This document shows, piece after piece, positions 34,210-47,118 of a DNA stretch of 64,000 nucleotides. Under the pieces are notes generated by a model that saw only the letters and a program-made list of their open reading frames with translations, ran no database searches and was not told the DNA's origin. The stretch is taken from contig NC_073642.1 in NCBI RefSeq assembly GCF_029407905.1, positions 7,998,001 to 8,062,000 of the forward strand. Reading direction: 5' to 3'. A program made the translations under genes and the position numbers. Position 1 is the first letter of the stretch; each line of letters begins with the position of its first letter. Source of the DNA: Bubalus kerabau (lineage: Eukaryota; Chordata; Mammalia; Artiodactyla; Bovidae).

Positions 34210-34416
34210 CAAGTGGCAAAAATGCAAGACGGTTTCCAGCCATGGAAAGCTCATTGAGGCTGGGCAGCTGGCAGAGGTGGCGCGGCACACACCATAGACG
34301 ATTTCGGTCCACAGTGAGGTACTGCAGAGAAAGGCACAGGTGAAGCCTCTCGGGTAAAGTTAGCAAACGATTGGTAGAAATGTCTAGTGTCTGCAGCTCC
34401 TTCAAATCGCCAACCT
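34210..34416 (-). CDS. LRRC28: LRRC28 internal coding exon (leucine-rich repeats)
   Basis: This 207-bp exon is read on the minus strand, from an acceptor TTTTGATTTTGGTTGTAG just above 34416 to a donor GTAAGT at 34209-34204. It enters and leaves in phase 1. The first complete codons give [20 protein letters not shown] and the last give AFLPL, followed by a split codon completed by the exon at 14612. Three leucine-rich repeats follow the LxxLxLxxNxLxxLP pattern: [30 protein letters not shown] and [15 protein letters not shown]. This matches mammalian LRRC28 by memory. At LWCVP I recall Tyr in human; Cys here is a one-base difference. The protein is a predicted LRR scaffold; its partners are not established. 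Confidence 0.96.
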
Positions 34417-35607
34417 CTACAACCAAAATCAAAATTAAGATAAATTGCATCCTGATTAAATGAATTAATTAAATAAATAAAATAAATCAATACTGTAACA
34501 GTTCAACTAAATAAATTTAGTAGCTGGTACTACTTCCACAGACATGAATACTGACTGAAGTGCAGGATTTAGGTCCAGCAGGCAAATAATCCAACCTAAG
34601 TAGATATCTTTAAATTAGTCTGCCAGAATTTTTTTAACAGGGGAAAAGTGCTGGCATGGAGAAAGGAGAAACACAAAGCGATGAATCTGAGCCAAGTCTG
34701 TTACTATGGCTTCTGCTTCCTGATGAATCAAACAGTCACTGCAAATGTGAAAGAACAATTACAATCACTTCATGGTATCTGGTTCTTGCTACTTTAGTGG
34801 TTTTTTACCTTCTACTGAAGTAGATAGTAGGAGACTTAAAAATATATATATTACAGTATCCCATAAGTGCACCTTGTTCATGTGAACTAAGTAGAACATT
34901 TCTGGAGTAAGCACGAGGATAGCTTTTGAAATTTTCACCACAGTAAAAATTATGGTAATAATATGCAATTATTGTAACATTTTTAGATATTGTCCAGCTG
35001 TGTGGTTCCTCTTTTAAAGCCCAAAATGTACATTTCCTATGAAGATTCACTTTAATTCCACCCAAAGGAAATCCTCCCATTTAACTCCAATATTCCTTTA
35101 TTACTGGTGCCTATATTTGTAATCTATTCCATGACAAGTACAATTATGTCCCCGTCATACACTAACTGACCACAGCTGAAGGTGGGCGGGAGGGGAGCTC
35201 TTTACAAGGTATATCTATCCTTTTCAGGGAAAACCACCAGGAAGCATTCAGAGCAAAGGAAGTTCTGCTAACCAGTCTCTACGGGAAGGACGTGACTCTA
35301 TCCAGGACTGCACACCTCACTCGAGGCTCTACAGGGAGCACTGTGCAGGACAAGTCTGCTTCTCTCATTCATGGGACTCCCACGCTGAAGACCATGGTAA
35401 TGCCCTCTCTCACTTATCTAACCTGACCTGTTGTACAAGTTGTTCCTCTCAGGTTAAGGTTTCTCGTGATCGGGCCACTTGAACACATCCCTCCGGACAC
35501 ATTCCAGTTTGTTCAGGCCTTGGATTATTGTGAGCAATGCCTTCTCCATAGGAGAGAAAATCTTCTGCCCTCTTAGATGTCCAATTGCACAGATTAGCTT
35601 TTCTTAT
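34417..35607. other. LRRC28 intron, no upstream exon found
   Basis: I looked on the minus strand for the preceding LRRC28 exon (expected to end in LQFLPP plus one base before the GT donor) and did not find it here or elsewhere up to 64000. Short frames such as 34805-35080 and 35449-35694 have no recognisable domain. Confidence 0.55.
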
Positions 35608-35611
35608 TGGC

Positions 35612-35838
35612 AAACAGCTTGGCAAACTATGGCTCACAGGCAAAATCGGACCCACGGTCCACTTTTGTAATGCATGCAAGCTAAGACTGGTCATTTTTAA
35701 GGGTGGTGAAAGTCAACAACAATGATAAGAACAACAACTACATATACACATATATGTATGTGTGTGTATATATATGACAGAGACTATAGGTGGCCTGCAA
35801 AGCCTAAAAATATTTAGTATCTCATCATTTACAAAAAA
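35612..35838. mobile_element. hAT-type DNA transposon remnant with internal microsatellite
   Basis: GGCAAACTATGGCTCACAGG and CAAAATCGGACCCACGGTCC at the left, and GGTGGCCTGCAAAGCCTAAA with AAAAAGTTTGCTAGTCTTTG at the right, match an old non-autonomous hAT-like repeat whose ends carry GGCAAACT and AGTTTGC. A (CA/TA/TG)n microsatellite lies inside at about 35740-35775. Family not assigned. Confidence 0.65.
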
Positions 35839-38119
35839 GTTTGCTAGTCTTTGTTATGGACTTACTCTTAACAGGAACATTTTTAATAACTGTTTTTATA
35901 AAAGTAATACAAGTGCAAAAATACATTAATTTCTAGTTATTTTACTAATATCTAGAAGAGATTTGTGATAAGCTGAGAAGTTCACACTTTATTTTCTAAT
36001 TTCCCCAATACTGCACAAAGGCATATTTGAAGACAGGAGACAGGATTCAGTGAATGTTTGTGATTCCCAATAAGAGTTTTGTTCTATTTTTACCAAACTG
36101 ATGCACAAGGGGGTCAATTTCACCCTTGGCGCCATTAGCACAGTATTTCCGCTAAGTCTTCCTGCCTGTCTATTCTTATTGCTTCTGATGGGGCATGGAG
36201 GGTGAAGGAACTGACAGAAGAATTATGTTTTAGAATTGAACAAAAACAAAAGGAAACAAGGAATCTTCCTGACCTCACTTTATGAAGTTATTCTGGGAGT
36301 GAAATGGGACAGAAATGCAACCAATCAGCTTACACACCACGGGGCCAGGTGCTGAGAGAAGAACAAGACAAGGTCTCCGCCACTGAGAATCACATTACAC
36401 ATAAAAGACACTGTGTGATAGGAGCTCAGGGGAAAAAAAAAAAGAGCTAGATGATGGGCTGGAGATGCTTTTGCAAAATTTATCCAAGGAAATGAGAACT
36501 TGAATAGGTCAAAAAGAAAATGGATATATCATTTCAAGCCAGGTATGGAGATGGGGATGAAAGCATAAGGAAAGGCATGCAAGTAAAAAGATAATTAGAA
36601 CATGCACAATGACTACTTGAGACCTGACAAGTACCAAAGATACCAATGGAAAAAAGGGGAAAATAAGTTCAATACAGAGGGCTTGGTGGAGACATGGATG
36701 ATAATGAATATTGGTGAGAGAAGTTTGAACTTATTACAGTAAGAACATAACACTTCCTGAAAATTCTCAAAGGATGAAGGGACTCTTTTGGAAATATGAA
36801 AATGGTAAATACGCAGAAAGCAATGAAATGAAAGGAGAGAGTCGGTTGGGGAAACAAGGAGACAGCTGATGAGAACAGAGGCAGTGTGATAGAGTTTAAA
36901 GGTAGATTCCAGAGAGGTTTTAAGAAAAGCAGAGAGTAAGTTTGGTTGGAAATGGAAAATAGAGAAACAGGAAAAAATCAAAGATCATTTTCAAGTTTCT
37001 AGACTATTATACTCCAAGTCAATGCTAAAAACATTCTTTCTGTAGGAAAAAAATTTTAAGTATATCAATACTTCTGAACTGCAGTACCTATAAAGCCACC
37101 TATTTAAAGGAATTTGAAAAATCCATCAAAAATCACATGGGAGCAAGCAAAATAAACTATTCTCATTATTATTTCAAAAATAATTAAATGCATAAAATAG
37201 TGTTTTGACATGGTTGCAAGAATTACTAAGGCTGGTGGGGGTGTGGGGGGCAGGGGAAAAAATTACTAAGGCTTGCGACTGCCCACCGTTTTGATCCAGT
37301 ACTGTCTTATTGTATTGTGAAATGGGGAAATAAGTGATTATGAATTTAAGTTTCCTATCATTTGATTATTTACTTTTTAACAGATTAATATTCATACTTT
37401 GACAGATAGGCACACATTTTCAGATATTAAAATTAATAACACTTGTGACAAAGAAAATGAGAATACATAGTGTCAGTATGAATGAAAGGTCAAAATACTA
37501 AGGAGTGGGAAGAGAAAAGAGACCTGACGTTTCTTACTCCCTGTAAGTGATGAATAAGACTTAAACATGCAGGACTGCATTAAAAGAACAAACGTAACAA
37601 AGAACATTTTTGTCTAAGTAGCTTACTATATAGGTCTTTTCATCTGTTAGAAGAAAACTGAGCTAATTATTACTCCAATTACAATACTGAGTGGAATACT
37701 ATATATAATATGGTTGGAAAATTAATAATTTTGTCATCCTATGAAAGTATTTGGGAAAGAGAGTGAAATAAAATTAAATAGCCTTTCAGGAGAAGTGAAT
37801 TAAACATAATTTTCATGACCATTTTACAATAGGCCACAAATATAAGACTATATGTGGCATCTTTATCTCAAAAAAATAAAAAAATATATACTTGTTAAGC
37901 TCAGCTAATGGGAAGCACATTTTTAGAAAACAATAGAGTCAAACAAACTTTGTCTAAGATTCTAACTTAAACACAAGAGACAGGAAATAAACCTGGGGTG
38001 GTAGCGTATCATACAGGAATACAGAAACAGAGTCCAAAGTATGGGCTCAGGATCAGAAATCTAGCAGATTTGGTCAAATTCAGACGCTACACTGAGGCCA
38101 GGACAACAGGATACTCATA
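35839..38119. other. LRRC28 intron with a possible L2 relic
   Basis: At about 36335-36450 the text GGGGCCAGGTGCTGAGAGAA, AAGACAAGGTCTCCGCCACT and GACACTGTGTGATAGGAGCT resembles the L2 3' region; the following 500 bp may be a more diverged part of it. At 37220-37275 AATTACTAAGGCT is repeated around a G-rich insert (GGTGGGGGTGTGGGGGGCAG). No gene recognised. Confidence 0.5.
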
Positions 38120-38640
38120 TATTTTGCTGCTCTTCCTTCATTCCTGAAGATCCAAGCTTCCTGATCATATCACTTCCACCGGCCTGAAGAGATTTTATTT
38201 CTTTTAGAGCAGGTATGTTGGCAACAAATTCCTTAGCTTTCCTTTTCTCTGGGAATGTCTTTATTATCACTGTAATTCTCAGAAATTCTTTTCATTAGAT
38301 ACAGAATCCAGGGCTAACCATTCTTTACTTTCAGTACTTTAAAGATGGTGTTCCACTATCTTCCAGCCTCCCATGGTGTCTGAGGAGAAATCTACAATTA
38401 TCTGAATCATTATTTCTTTAGGTGTTTTCAAGATGGGTTATTCATCTTTAGTCATTAGCAGACTGATTATGATGTATCTGTAAATGGCTTTCTTTGAATT
38501 TATCCTATCTGGGGTCTGCTGAGCTTTTTAAAATTGAAGATTTACGTCTTTAACCAAAGTTTTGAAGCTTTAGAATTATATCTTCAAATTTAAGAGTTAT
38601 ATCTGGGTAAATATAGCAAACTATCACTTTTCTCCTTTTA
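38120..38640 (-). mobile_element. Old L1 (L1M/HAL1-like) fragment, antisense
   Basis: The landmarks are TTCCACTATCTTCCAGCCTC, TGTCTGAGGAGAAATCTACA, GACTGATTATGATGTATCTG and GAATTTATCCTATCTGGGGT. It is the same L1 segment as 4841-5480, but better preserved. Confidence 0.75.
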
Positions 38641-40206
38641 AGTTGTTACGCGTAACTGCTGAAAGCATTTCAATATATGAGAAACTACTTAGGATAAGTA
38701 GAACAAAGATTAGTGGGGTAGAGTAAAAGTAGTTCCAAAACAATTTGGAAAGATTGGTCTAATGCAATCCCTAAAGCAATAACTAAAAATAAGATAAATA
38801 CCAAAAAAAAAAAAAAAAAAAGGATAAACCTAAAAAGCCAATAAATGAATTAAAACAGAAAACAAAAATATACTCAAATAACACCAAAAAGGCAGGGAAA
38901 AGAAAACAAAGAAATAAAACCAGATGTTACAAACAGACAACTAATAACAAAATGACAGGCCTGAATCTAACAAGATCAAGAAAACATTAAAAGCAAACAG
39001 CCTAAGAACACCTAATAAAACAGATTATCAGGTTGCACTTTAAAATAAGACCTCAGTATATTCTATCTAAAAGGAATCCATTTTAAGTATAAATACATAG
39101 ATGGACAAAACATAAATAATACAAACATATACCATGCAAACAATACCCCCCAAAGCTGGAACTTCTAGTATAATGGAATGAGGAGGATGTCAAATTCTCT
39201 GCTGAAAAAACAACTACAAAATCACTCAAAATTATCAAAAGCAACAATTTCAGCACTCTGGAAACTGACCTGTGCTTTTCAACAGAGAATAACTTATTCG
39301 TGAAAAACTACTGCACTTTGGATATGAAGAACAGAAATCTGTGGCATGCTTCCTTTGGATGGTTCCCATTCTCCCATCCAGCTTGGTTAGGATAATAGTT
39401 CTAATATGGCAGGGTAGGCTGCAACCAACCAACAGCTTTACTGATGGAGTGGGCTAACTTGGAACAAAAGTCACAGGGTTAATTTGGAATGAAAGTGAAA
39501 AACCCATAGCCAGTACTGTTGTCAATAACAATTGGGAATCTTGGTCACAAGCAAACATGAAAGACCAATAATTTTATCAGCTGAGGGGTTGCTGGTTGGC
39601 ACAAACAAGGGAATAGGCAGATAAGCCAAAAATATAACAAGGAGGAACAGGATATAAAATGGTGAGAAAGCATTTGATAGGCTCTCCACATATCCCAGGC
39701 TGACTAGAGTGGTGAGCAAGCTCAAGGGAGACCACAGAGGGCTCAAGCTATTTACGTATCCCAGGTCTACACGAACTTGCACAGGAGAACAGAAGACAAC
39801 ACAGGACTTGACAGAAAATAAAGGCTGGGGAAACTTGAAAATTGCCTAAATGTTAAATGTGTTTCTGAATCCAAACACACGGCCTAAGCCTTACTAGATT
39901 AAGGTGTTCAACTACTACGTTACACAGACACAGGGCCAAATCATAAAAATTAAAGCAAAAACAATAATAAAAAAAAAAATCAAAAAAACACAAACAGAGA
40001 CATCAGTCATACACTGTGGAGGAACTGAACTTCATGTTTTTTTAGTCCAGGCAAATTACTAAGATAAACAAATAAATAGATAGCAACAATCTTCAGGTAG
40101 GAAAAAATAATCAGGATCCAGAGTTGCTACAATATATTTTTTTAAATGTACAATTTTTTAAGATTAGAAGATATGCAATAAAACAGGAAAGTGTAACTCA
40201 TTCTCA

Positions 40207-40418
40207 GGCTTCCCTGGTGGCTCAGATGGTAAAGAATCTGCCTGCAGTGCAGGAAATCTGGGTTTGATCCCTGGGTGTGAAAGATCCCTTGGAGAAGGGA
40301 ATGGCTACCCACTCCAGTATTCTGGCCTGGAGAATTTCATGGACAGAGGAGCCTAACTGGCTATAGTCCATGGGGTTGCAAAGAGTCGAACACGACTGAG
40401 TGACTAATACACACACAA
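40207..40418 (+). mobile_element. Bov-tA SINE, near full length, sense
   Basis: tRNA-derived head GGCTTCCCTGGTGGCTCAGA with B-box-like GGTTTGATCC, then the BovB-like 3' body ending GACTGAGTGACTAATACACA. Flanks ACTCATTCTCA and ACCCATACTCA are probably a diverged TSD. Confidence 0.93.
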
Positions 40419-41014
40419 CCCATACTCAAGAAAAAATGGGTAATAGAAAATAGAAACTGACGCAAACTGGACCCAGATATTGGATTTACCAGACAATGAC
40501 AGTACCTATAATAAAGAGCAGCTATAATAAATATATTGAAAGAACTAAAAGAAAAAATTTAAAGAATGAGATAAAATTATGACAATGACTCAAAAAACAG
40601 AAAACATTCTCAATAAAGAAAAACAAGAAAATGGAAATTCTTGAGTTGAAAAGTACAAGTGAAAAGAAAATTCATTAGAAAGCCTTACAAGCAGATCTGA
40701 ATAAGCAGATAAGAAATTAGTAAAAACTGGTAACAAAATTTATCCAAAGAGAAACTAGCAAAAAAGACTGAAGTGAAGTGAACAGGGTCTTAGAGATCTG
40801 TAGGATAAAACCAGCTGCAAAGACGTATGTATGATAGAATTCCCATAAAAAGCAAAGGAGGATGAAAAGGAAGAAAAATAGTATTTTTAAAAATAGTGGC
40901 TATAAATTCAAATTTTAATGAAAAATATTACACCGAAGATCCAAGAAGCTCAATAAAACCCAAGTGGGATAAACACAAAGAGATCCAAACTTATACACGT
41001 CATAATCAAACTGT

Positions 41015-41814
41015 CAGTCAGTTCAGTTGCTCAGTCACATCCGACTCTTTGCGACCCCATGAACCGCAGCACGCCAGGCCTCCCTGTCCATCACCAACTC
41101 CTGAAGTCCACCCAAACCCATGTCCATTGAGTTGGTGATGTCATCTAACCATCTCATCCTCTGTCGTCCCCTTCTACTCCTGCCTTCAATCTTTCCCAGC
41201 ATCAGGGTCTTTTCAAACGAGTCAGCTCTTCACATCAGGTGGCCAAAGTATTGGAGTTTCAGCTTCAACATCAGTTCCTCCAATGAACACCCAGGACTGA
41301 TCTCCTTTAGGATGGACTGGTTGGATCTCCTTGCAGTCCAAGGGACTCTCAAGAGTCTTCTCCAACACCACAGTTGCGAAGCATCAATTCTTCGGCACTC
41401 AGCTTCTCACATCCATTCATGACTACTGGAAAAACCATAGCTTTGACTAGATGGACAAAGTAATGTTGGCAAAGTAATGTCTCTTCTTTTTAATATGCTG
41501 TCTAGGTTGGTCATAGCTTTTCTTTCAGGGAGCAAATGTCTTTTAATTTCATGGCTGCAATCACCATCCACAGTGATTTTGGAGCCCAGAAAAATAAAGT
41601 CAGCCACTGTTTCCACTGTTTCCCCATCTATTTGCCATGAAGTGACGGGACCAGATGTCATGATCTTAGTTTTCTGAATGTTGAGCTTTAAGCCAACTTT
41701 TTCACTCTCCTCTTTCACTTTCATCAACTGGCTCTTTTAGTTCCTCTTCACTTTCTGCCATAAGGGTGGTGTCATCTGTGTATCTGAGGTTATTGATATT
41801 TCTCCTGGCAATCT
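41015..41814 (-). mobile_element. 5'-truncated BovB LINE, type A, antisense in L1
   Basis: Minus-strand reading gives the RT from the YADD-proximal region (NIQKTKIMTSGPVTSWQID) to the 3' tail. AAACTGT flanks it at 41008-41014 and 41815-41821. Removing it rejoins L1 sequence ATAATCAAACTGT to GAAAGACTAGAAAATCTTGA. It is diverged, with one 106-codon frame left at 41407-41727. Confidence 0.92.
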
Positions 41815-42154
41815 AAACTGTGAAAGACTAGAAAATCTTGAAAATAACAAGAGAATAATGGTTGACTATGTTTAGGGGAACAATACACATACATGCCAAG
41901 AATATCCACTCTCTCTACTCAGGCATCTAACAAATGTAGTAAGGTAAAACAAACAAGAAGTATCAAGACTAGAAAAGAAGTAAAACTTTCTTTATTCACA
42001 GATGACATGCTCCTTAGGATAAAATACTAAGGAATTCATAACAACTATGTATATATATGTTATATATATATATATAAAACAACATGATTGAATCTCAGAT
42101 GCATTAGGCTAAGTGAAAGAAGTCAAACTCAAAGGGTACTTATGTATAGTTCCA

Positions 42155-42365
42155 TTTATATGATATCCTGCTCAAATGGTAAAGAATCCGCCTGCAATGT
42201 GGGAGAACTGGATTCGATCCCTGGGTTGGGAAGATCCCTGGAGGAGGGCATGGCAGCCCACTCCAGTATTCTTGCCTGGAGAATCCCCACGGACAGGGGA
42301 GCCAGGCAGGCTACAGTCCATAGGTCGCAAAGAGTCAGACACGACTTAGCAACTAAGCACAGCAT
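42155..42365 (+). mobile_element. Bov-tA SINE, sense, head damaged
   Basis: The copy reads GCTCAAATGGTAAAGAATCC, GATTCGATCCCTGGGTTGGG and continues to CACGACTTAGCAACTAAGCA. The first few bases of the head are absent. It sits in the L1 3' UTR-like sequence. No clean TSD found. Confidence 0.9.
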
Positions 42366-42500
42366 GCAGAAGTAGCAAACAGAATAGTGGTCTGAGGCCT
42401 GGCAGGGTATATGATGAATGGTACAAGGGGGCATAAAGGAATCAAGGAGGGTGCTGAGACTCTTCTGTATTTTATTGTAAAGATGACTATGTAATTCAAA

Positions 42501-43995
42501 AGGGTGATTTTTCATTAAAAAAAAAAAAAACACTAACACAAAAATTATTTTTTAAAAATTCTTTCCAAAAGCTAAAAATAACATTTCCATGAAATATAAT
42601 ACATAAATTAAACATGTACATTAAAAAATTCCATATGCTGATCATCTGAACACTGTAAATCAGAATAATTATTCTTAGTATAAATTCATACACTTTAATC
42701 AGTTCTTAGCTGTTTAGATTTCTAATAATGTTTTACTTGCATTTTTTGAAGTCTTTTACAATATGGTACTATGTTTCTTTTTAATAAAATTGTTTACAAT
42801 AAATTTTATTACCAATTAGTCTCATGACACCTTCAAAATATTTATTGCTATGCCATCTTGAAATTAATGACGTATTACTGATGTAAAGTTACAATGCATT
42901 CTTTTTGGAATCCAAGTGGAATGCTCCTCTTTTCAGCTGGCCTGGGTCATGACATCACTTCTCAGTAAGTAAACATCAGTTTGGACACTTTATTTCTTTA
43001 GTGTGCTTACAATAATCCTAACTTCAGTTGTTTGCACTATTTACTTTCATGCTAAATATACAATACCTTAACTTTTCAGCTACTTATAGAATATCCTGAA
43101 AATGATTTCATTACTGCCACATATAAGTACTTAGACTGAGCCTAAAAATAACATTACAGTGCCTATTTCAAATAAAAAAACAATAAGTCTCCTTTAAATC
43201 ATCATTCTCTGCTGATGCATACTGACCTAACCTAAAATTTAAATGGGAATGGGAAGGAAGCCGCCCACTCCATGCCAAGCCAGTGACCACAGAGTCAATA
43301 ACAAGGCTTGATACTTTCAAGCACTGGCTTTTTCCGGAACCACTAAAAACAGCTCTAAATTGAGATCCAAAGCACACTGGGTTAGGAAGAGCATACAGAG
43401 AAATAAAAGACAATATTTCAATGCCAGCTAAACTCCATTCTATACACAGTAAGTTCCTCTCCAGATTCATTCCCTTTTGCTTGATTGCACAGTGAAATGC
43501 ACATATTCCAGAATGGAGAAATAGGTTCAAACCATCATCTGTGCAGTTTTGGGTTATTTACTCAAATATTTAGATCACTGGTTTGATGTTAACTTAAAAA
43601 TCACCTGTAAAAAGGAGACAGAATAGCACATCCCTCAAATGATTACAGGAAATATCTCATATAATTCAACAGTATATGGTAGAAAATCAATAAATAGTTC
43701 TATTTTTTCAGCTCACCATACTAAATAATATTTTAAATGTAAAATCTGAATATAAATATCTTTTTGTAAGCAGCTTTTATCAGAAAAAAGCTTTTTCAGG
43801 GAAGAGCTCTCTGCAGGAGGCAGCCCTTTGTCTCATCAACAACTTTAACCCAGGCACCCCATGCTCCACACCTCCCTGGCTAGCACATCTTTAATATCAC
43901 AATACTTTGCCTAACCTGTTGGTTCTTTCCATAGATAAATAAGTAGTAATGAAGAATAAGTAATTAACAAATGACCAGATCTCTTCTATTAAATA
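42501..43995. other. LRRC28 intron, nothing recognised
   Basis: AT-rich sequence with an A-run at 42518-42531. A 120-codon minus-strand frame at 43168-43530 has no recognisable domain or splice context; I treat it as chance. Confidence 0.55.
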
Positions 43996-44003
43996 ATATA
44001 TAT

Positions 44004-44310
44004 CAGATCAGATCAGATCAGTCGCTCAGTCGTGTCCGACTCTTTGCGACCCCATGAATCGCAGCACGCCAGGCCTCCCTGTCCAGCACCAACTCCCGGA
44101 GTTCATTCAGACTCACATCCATTGAGTCAGTGATGCCATCCAGCCATCTCATCCTCTGTCGTCCCCTTCTCCTCTTGCCCCCAATCCCTCCCAGCATCAG
44201 AGTCTTTTCCAATGAGTCAACTCTTCGCATGAGGTGGCCAAAGTACTGGAGTTTCAGCTTTAGCATCATTCCTTCCAAAGAAATCCCAGGGCTGATCTCC
44301 TTCAGAATGG
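44004..44310 (-). mobile_element. Short BovB 3' fragment, type B, antisense
   Basis: Minus-strand reading starts at TCCATTCTGAAGGAGATCAG and ends with the tail seen on the plus strand as (GATCA)n at 44004-44020. ATATATAT is duplicated at 43996-44003 and 44311-44318. The whole fragment is open in the C-terminal BovB frame (44018-44278 ends SRTRLSD), so it is a recent insertion. Confidence 0.93.
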
Positions 44311-44439
44311 ATATATATAAAATAATCCCTCTTATTTTATGGATAATATTTTTTGAACTGGGTAATGACCAAATCTGGGAACACTACTATAACTTGGCAA
44401 TTCATCTACAGGTAGAGAAAAATAGAGAACAGAGGCTGC

Positions 44440-44650
44440 TGAGTGCCTCATGACAGGCCACACTGCAAAATATGTACCAAATCTGTCTTCTCTGACTCCA
44501 CTCCTACCACCCTGAACCAAGCACCACCATTCTCTCTTGCCTGAACTCATCAACTGCCTCCTTAACTAGTCTTCTTACTTCTATTCTGGCCCCCTCCAAT
44601 CCATTTTATACACAGAAGCCAAAGTAACACTAAAACACAGATTACAAATA
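44440..44650 (-). mobile_element. L2 LINE fragment, antisense
   Basis: The text CAACTGCCTCCTTAACTAGT, CTTACTTCTATTCTGGCCCC and CCAATCCATTTTATACACAG followed by AGCCAAAGTAACACT matches the reverse complement of an L2 segment. It is diverged. Confidence 0.65.
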
Positions 44651-46924
44651 ATATTGACAATACCAAAAAGTTCATTGAGAAAATCTATTAACTGTTCTTT
44701 TGCCTGTTATAAGCAATAAACAAAAAGAACATTTTAAATTAAGAACAGCAAACTAGCAATTAATAAGTTCTCTTATTTATGAAAGATAATTAAATGTAAT
44801 GTGGAAGCTTCAAAATAAAATGCTCTGAAATACATGACATGTAAGAAACACAATAGAAACTGATTTAGCTTGAATATTTATGTCTGGGTATCAAGCTTTT
44901 CAATTAATTCTTGCCCAATAGAGATTTTAAAATCTTAAAGACATTGCTTCAAAACAGAAAATCACTTTGTTTTGACATTTTACCTGGTACTTTGCCTACG
45001 ACTACATTGTGCACTAAACTTTCATTGAATGTTCTTCAAAATAAGTTATTTGCCAGGTGTTTATTATTTATCTAACCAAATAGTCAATATGACGTTTGAG
45101 GTACCATACCTAGCAAAATGTCACTGAGAGTATTGCAGAAGATAAGAAAAAGTATCTAAGAAAATATTGTTAAGTGGCAATTATAACTACTACTAGAGAA
45201 AAATGACATGTCTTTTCTTCAGATATATTCTGTCTAAGAAACGTAAAGGCTTTTATTCTAAAACTTTGTATCTTTATTATTGCTTTGTGTCAGTACATGG
45301 ATGACCACTTGGAAAAATCCTTTATCTTACTCATTCTATAAGATTTATGGAGACAATCTACGCAGATTTTCACTTTATATTTTAGTGATTGCCTATTTCA
45401 TAGATTTCTTCTAGGTAGGCTTTTTTCCTCTTTACTAAGGTAGCACAATGGAGTTTTTAGGCTTTGACCTGAATGAGACCACCTGGTATGAGACTATTAT
45501 AATCACTGTCTCAAGAAATATCATTGTATCATAGCCCAGAATAAAAATTTATTTTTTTAATTCTACTACATTGCAGAGAATAGCTACAAGCAATCCACAT
45601 CTCACTATCTGAAATGAATAATACTGTTATAATAATGATTGCTTTCATCTCACTTTCTAAACTAAAAATAGGGGAAAATTTTAGAGTGATAATTTTTAGT
45701 GTAAATACATTTCTAATTGATTCATTCAAGTTTATTTCTTTGAAATTCCCATGAGAAAACAAAATGGTTGACAGAACACTTATAAATCAATGGAAAAATA
45801 TACCATTGGTTTATTTTTGCTCAAAATATGAACCATAGTTTAAAAACAATCTCCATCAATTAAACGAATTCCAAATTAAATTTAAAATATAACTGATTTC
45901 TAAATATACACTCTTTAAAAGAATCTCAATTGCCATTAACACGAGAAATTTTACATTAGAGAAATCTTAATTTGTACATGTTGACTGTTAATATAAGAGC
46001 AAGTTCCTTGATTTATTACCTGCTACTTAATGGGAAAAAAAAAAGTACTCAATATGAAGGCTAGGAAAGAAGCAAGGTCATAAAAAGATGTTAACTTTTC
46101 ATTTTTAAACTTTCCTCTACTATTTATTTCTATGCTCATATATTACTTCTATAAAAATACAGAACTTATCTGATCACATACTACTAATATGGTACTTCAT
46201 TACATACTTTGGGATTCCTTAGAATAAGAGATGCTACAATTCTAAACCCCTGTTACATTAGGGTTTTTAAAAAACTTATTATTATATTTATTTGGTGTAA
46301 GAGGGATCACACAAATATCTGTGATTAAATGCTAAGAATCTTAATTTCCTAATGTCATTTCAGTTCGCTGAAATAAAACAGAAAGCAAAATCTCATATAT
46401 ATATATGTATATATATATATGCAGCACTGCTATACAAATCTAGATTGCTGAAGGTTTACAAGTTCTGTCATTGTAAAATAAAAAAAATTTATACAATTTC
46501 TGTTAAATGTAAGTATTACAGAAAAATTATATGGTGCTTCTAAAGAGAATACATAAAATTTTTTTTCAGATTTCTATTTATTGATATTTATTTCATATTT
46601 CTCCAGCCATTGAAAAAAAGCTGAAGTTGTACCACTGCTCTGCTACAAGTCAGTCAATATACACTGGAGTTCAAAACTTTTTCGTGCACTCTATAAACCT
46701 TCTGTTGTGCCTACTGCATTAACAAGAGATCAAACACCCCTCAATAACAGGAACTAACAGAACAATGGAACAAAAAGAACAATAAAGCAGGTAAAGAATA
46801 CTAAATAGTTCAATGTGAACAGATGAGTCATGGCTCTCTAATTTGTATTTCTTTCAAAAATTAGTTGTACATAAAGTTTCTAAGAATATTAACATTTTCT
46901 AAATTCACTTATTTAGGATCTACT
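44651..46924. other. LRRC28 intron, nothing recognised
   Basis: About 2.3 kb of AT-rich sequence without a recognised element. A TA-rich microsatellite lies at 46397-46421. Frames at 45529-45762 and 46352-46543 lack domains. Confidence 0.55.
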
Positions 46925-46936
46925 CATCCTATTATT

Positions 46937-47106
46937 GACACGACTGAGCAACTTCACTTTCACTTTTCACTTTCATGCATTGGAGAAGGAAATGGCAACC
47001 CACTCCAGTGTTCTTGCCTGGAGAATCCCAGGGACAGGGGAGCCTGGTGGGCTGCCGTCTATGGGGTCGCACAGAGTTGGACACGACTGAAGCGACTTAG
47101 CAGCAG
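46937..47106 (+). mobile_element. BOV-A2 SINE, 5'-truncated, sense
   Basis: The end of the first unit (ACACGACTGAGCAACTTCAC), the linker and the whole second unit are present, ending GACTTAGCAGCAG. The TSD CATCCTATTATT is perfect at 46925-46936 and 47107-47118. Confidence 0.95.
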
Positions 47107-47118
47107 CATCCTATTATT

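Larger units (their letters stand above)
38650..42500 (+). mobile_element. Old L1 composite, sense, with nested younger elements
   Basis: L1 ORF1 and ORF2 landmarks run in order: CTATCTAAAAGGAATCCATT (about 39062), AAGAACTAAAAGAAAAAATT (40542), CACAAAGAGATCCAAACTTA (40974), CTAGAAAATCTTGAAAATAA (41829), TTTATTCACAGATGACATGC (41992), and a 3' UTR text TAAGTGAAAGAAGTCAAACT (42110). There are large internal deletions, so it may be two or more old L1 pieces. Nested in it are Bov-tA (40207 and 42155) and BovB (41015). No coding potential remains. Confidence 0.68.

Noticed and set aside
40207..40290. tRNA gene candidates in SINE heads
   Set aside because: Bov-tA and CHR heads keep tRNA-like A and B boxes but not a foldable tRNA with a CCA-proximal stem. 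They are SINE promoters, not tRNA genes.
43168..43530. 120-codon minus-strand frame
   Set aside because: Same strand as LRRC28, but it has no LRR pattern and no flanking splice sites that fit the LRRC28 phases. It also does not match the missing exons I looked for.
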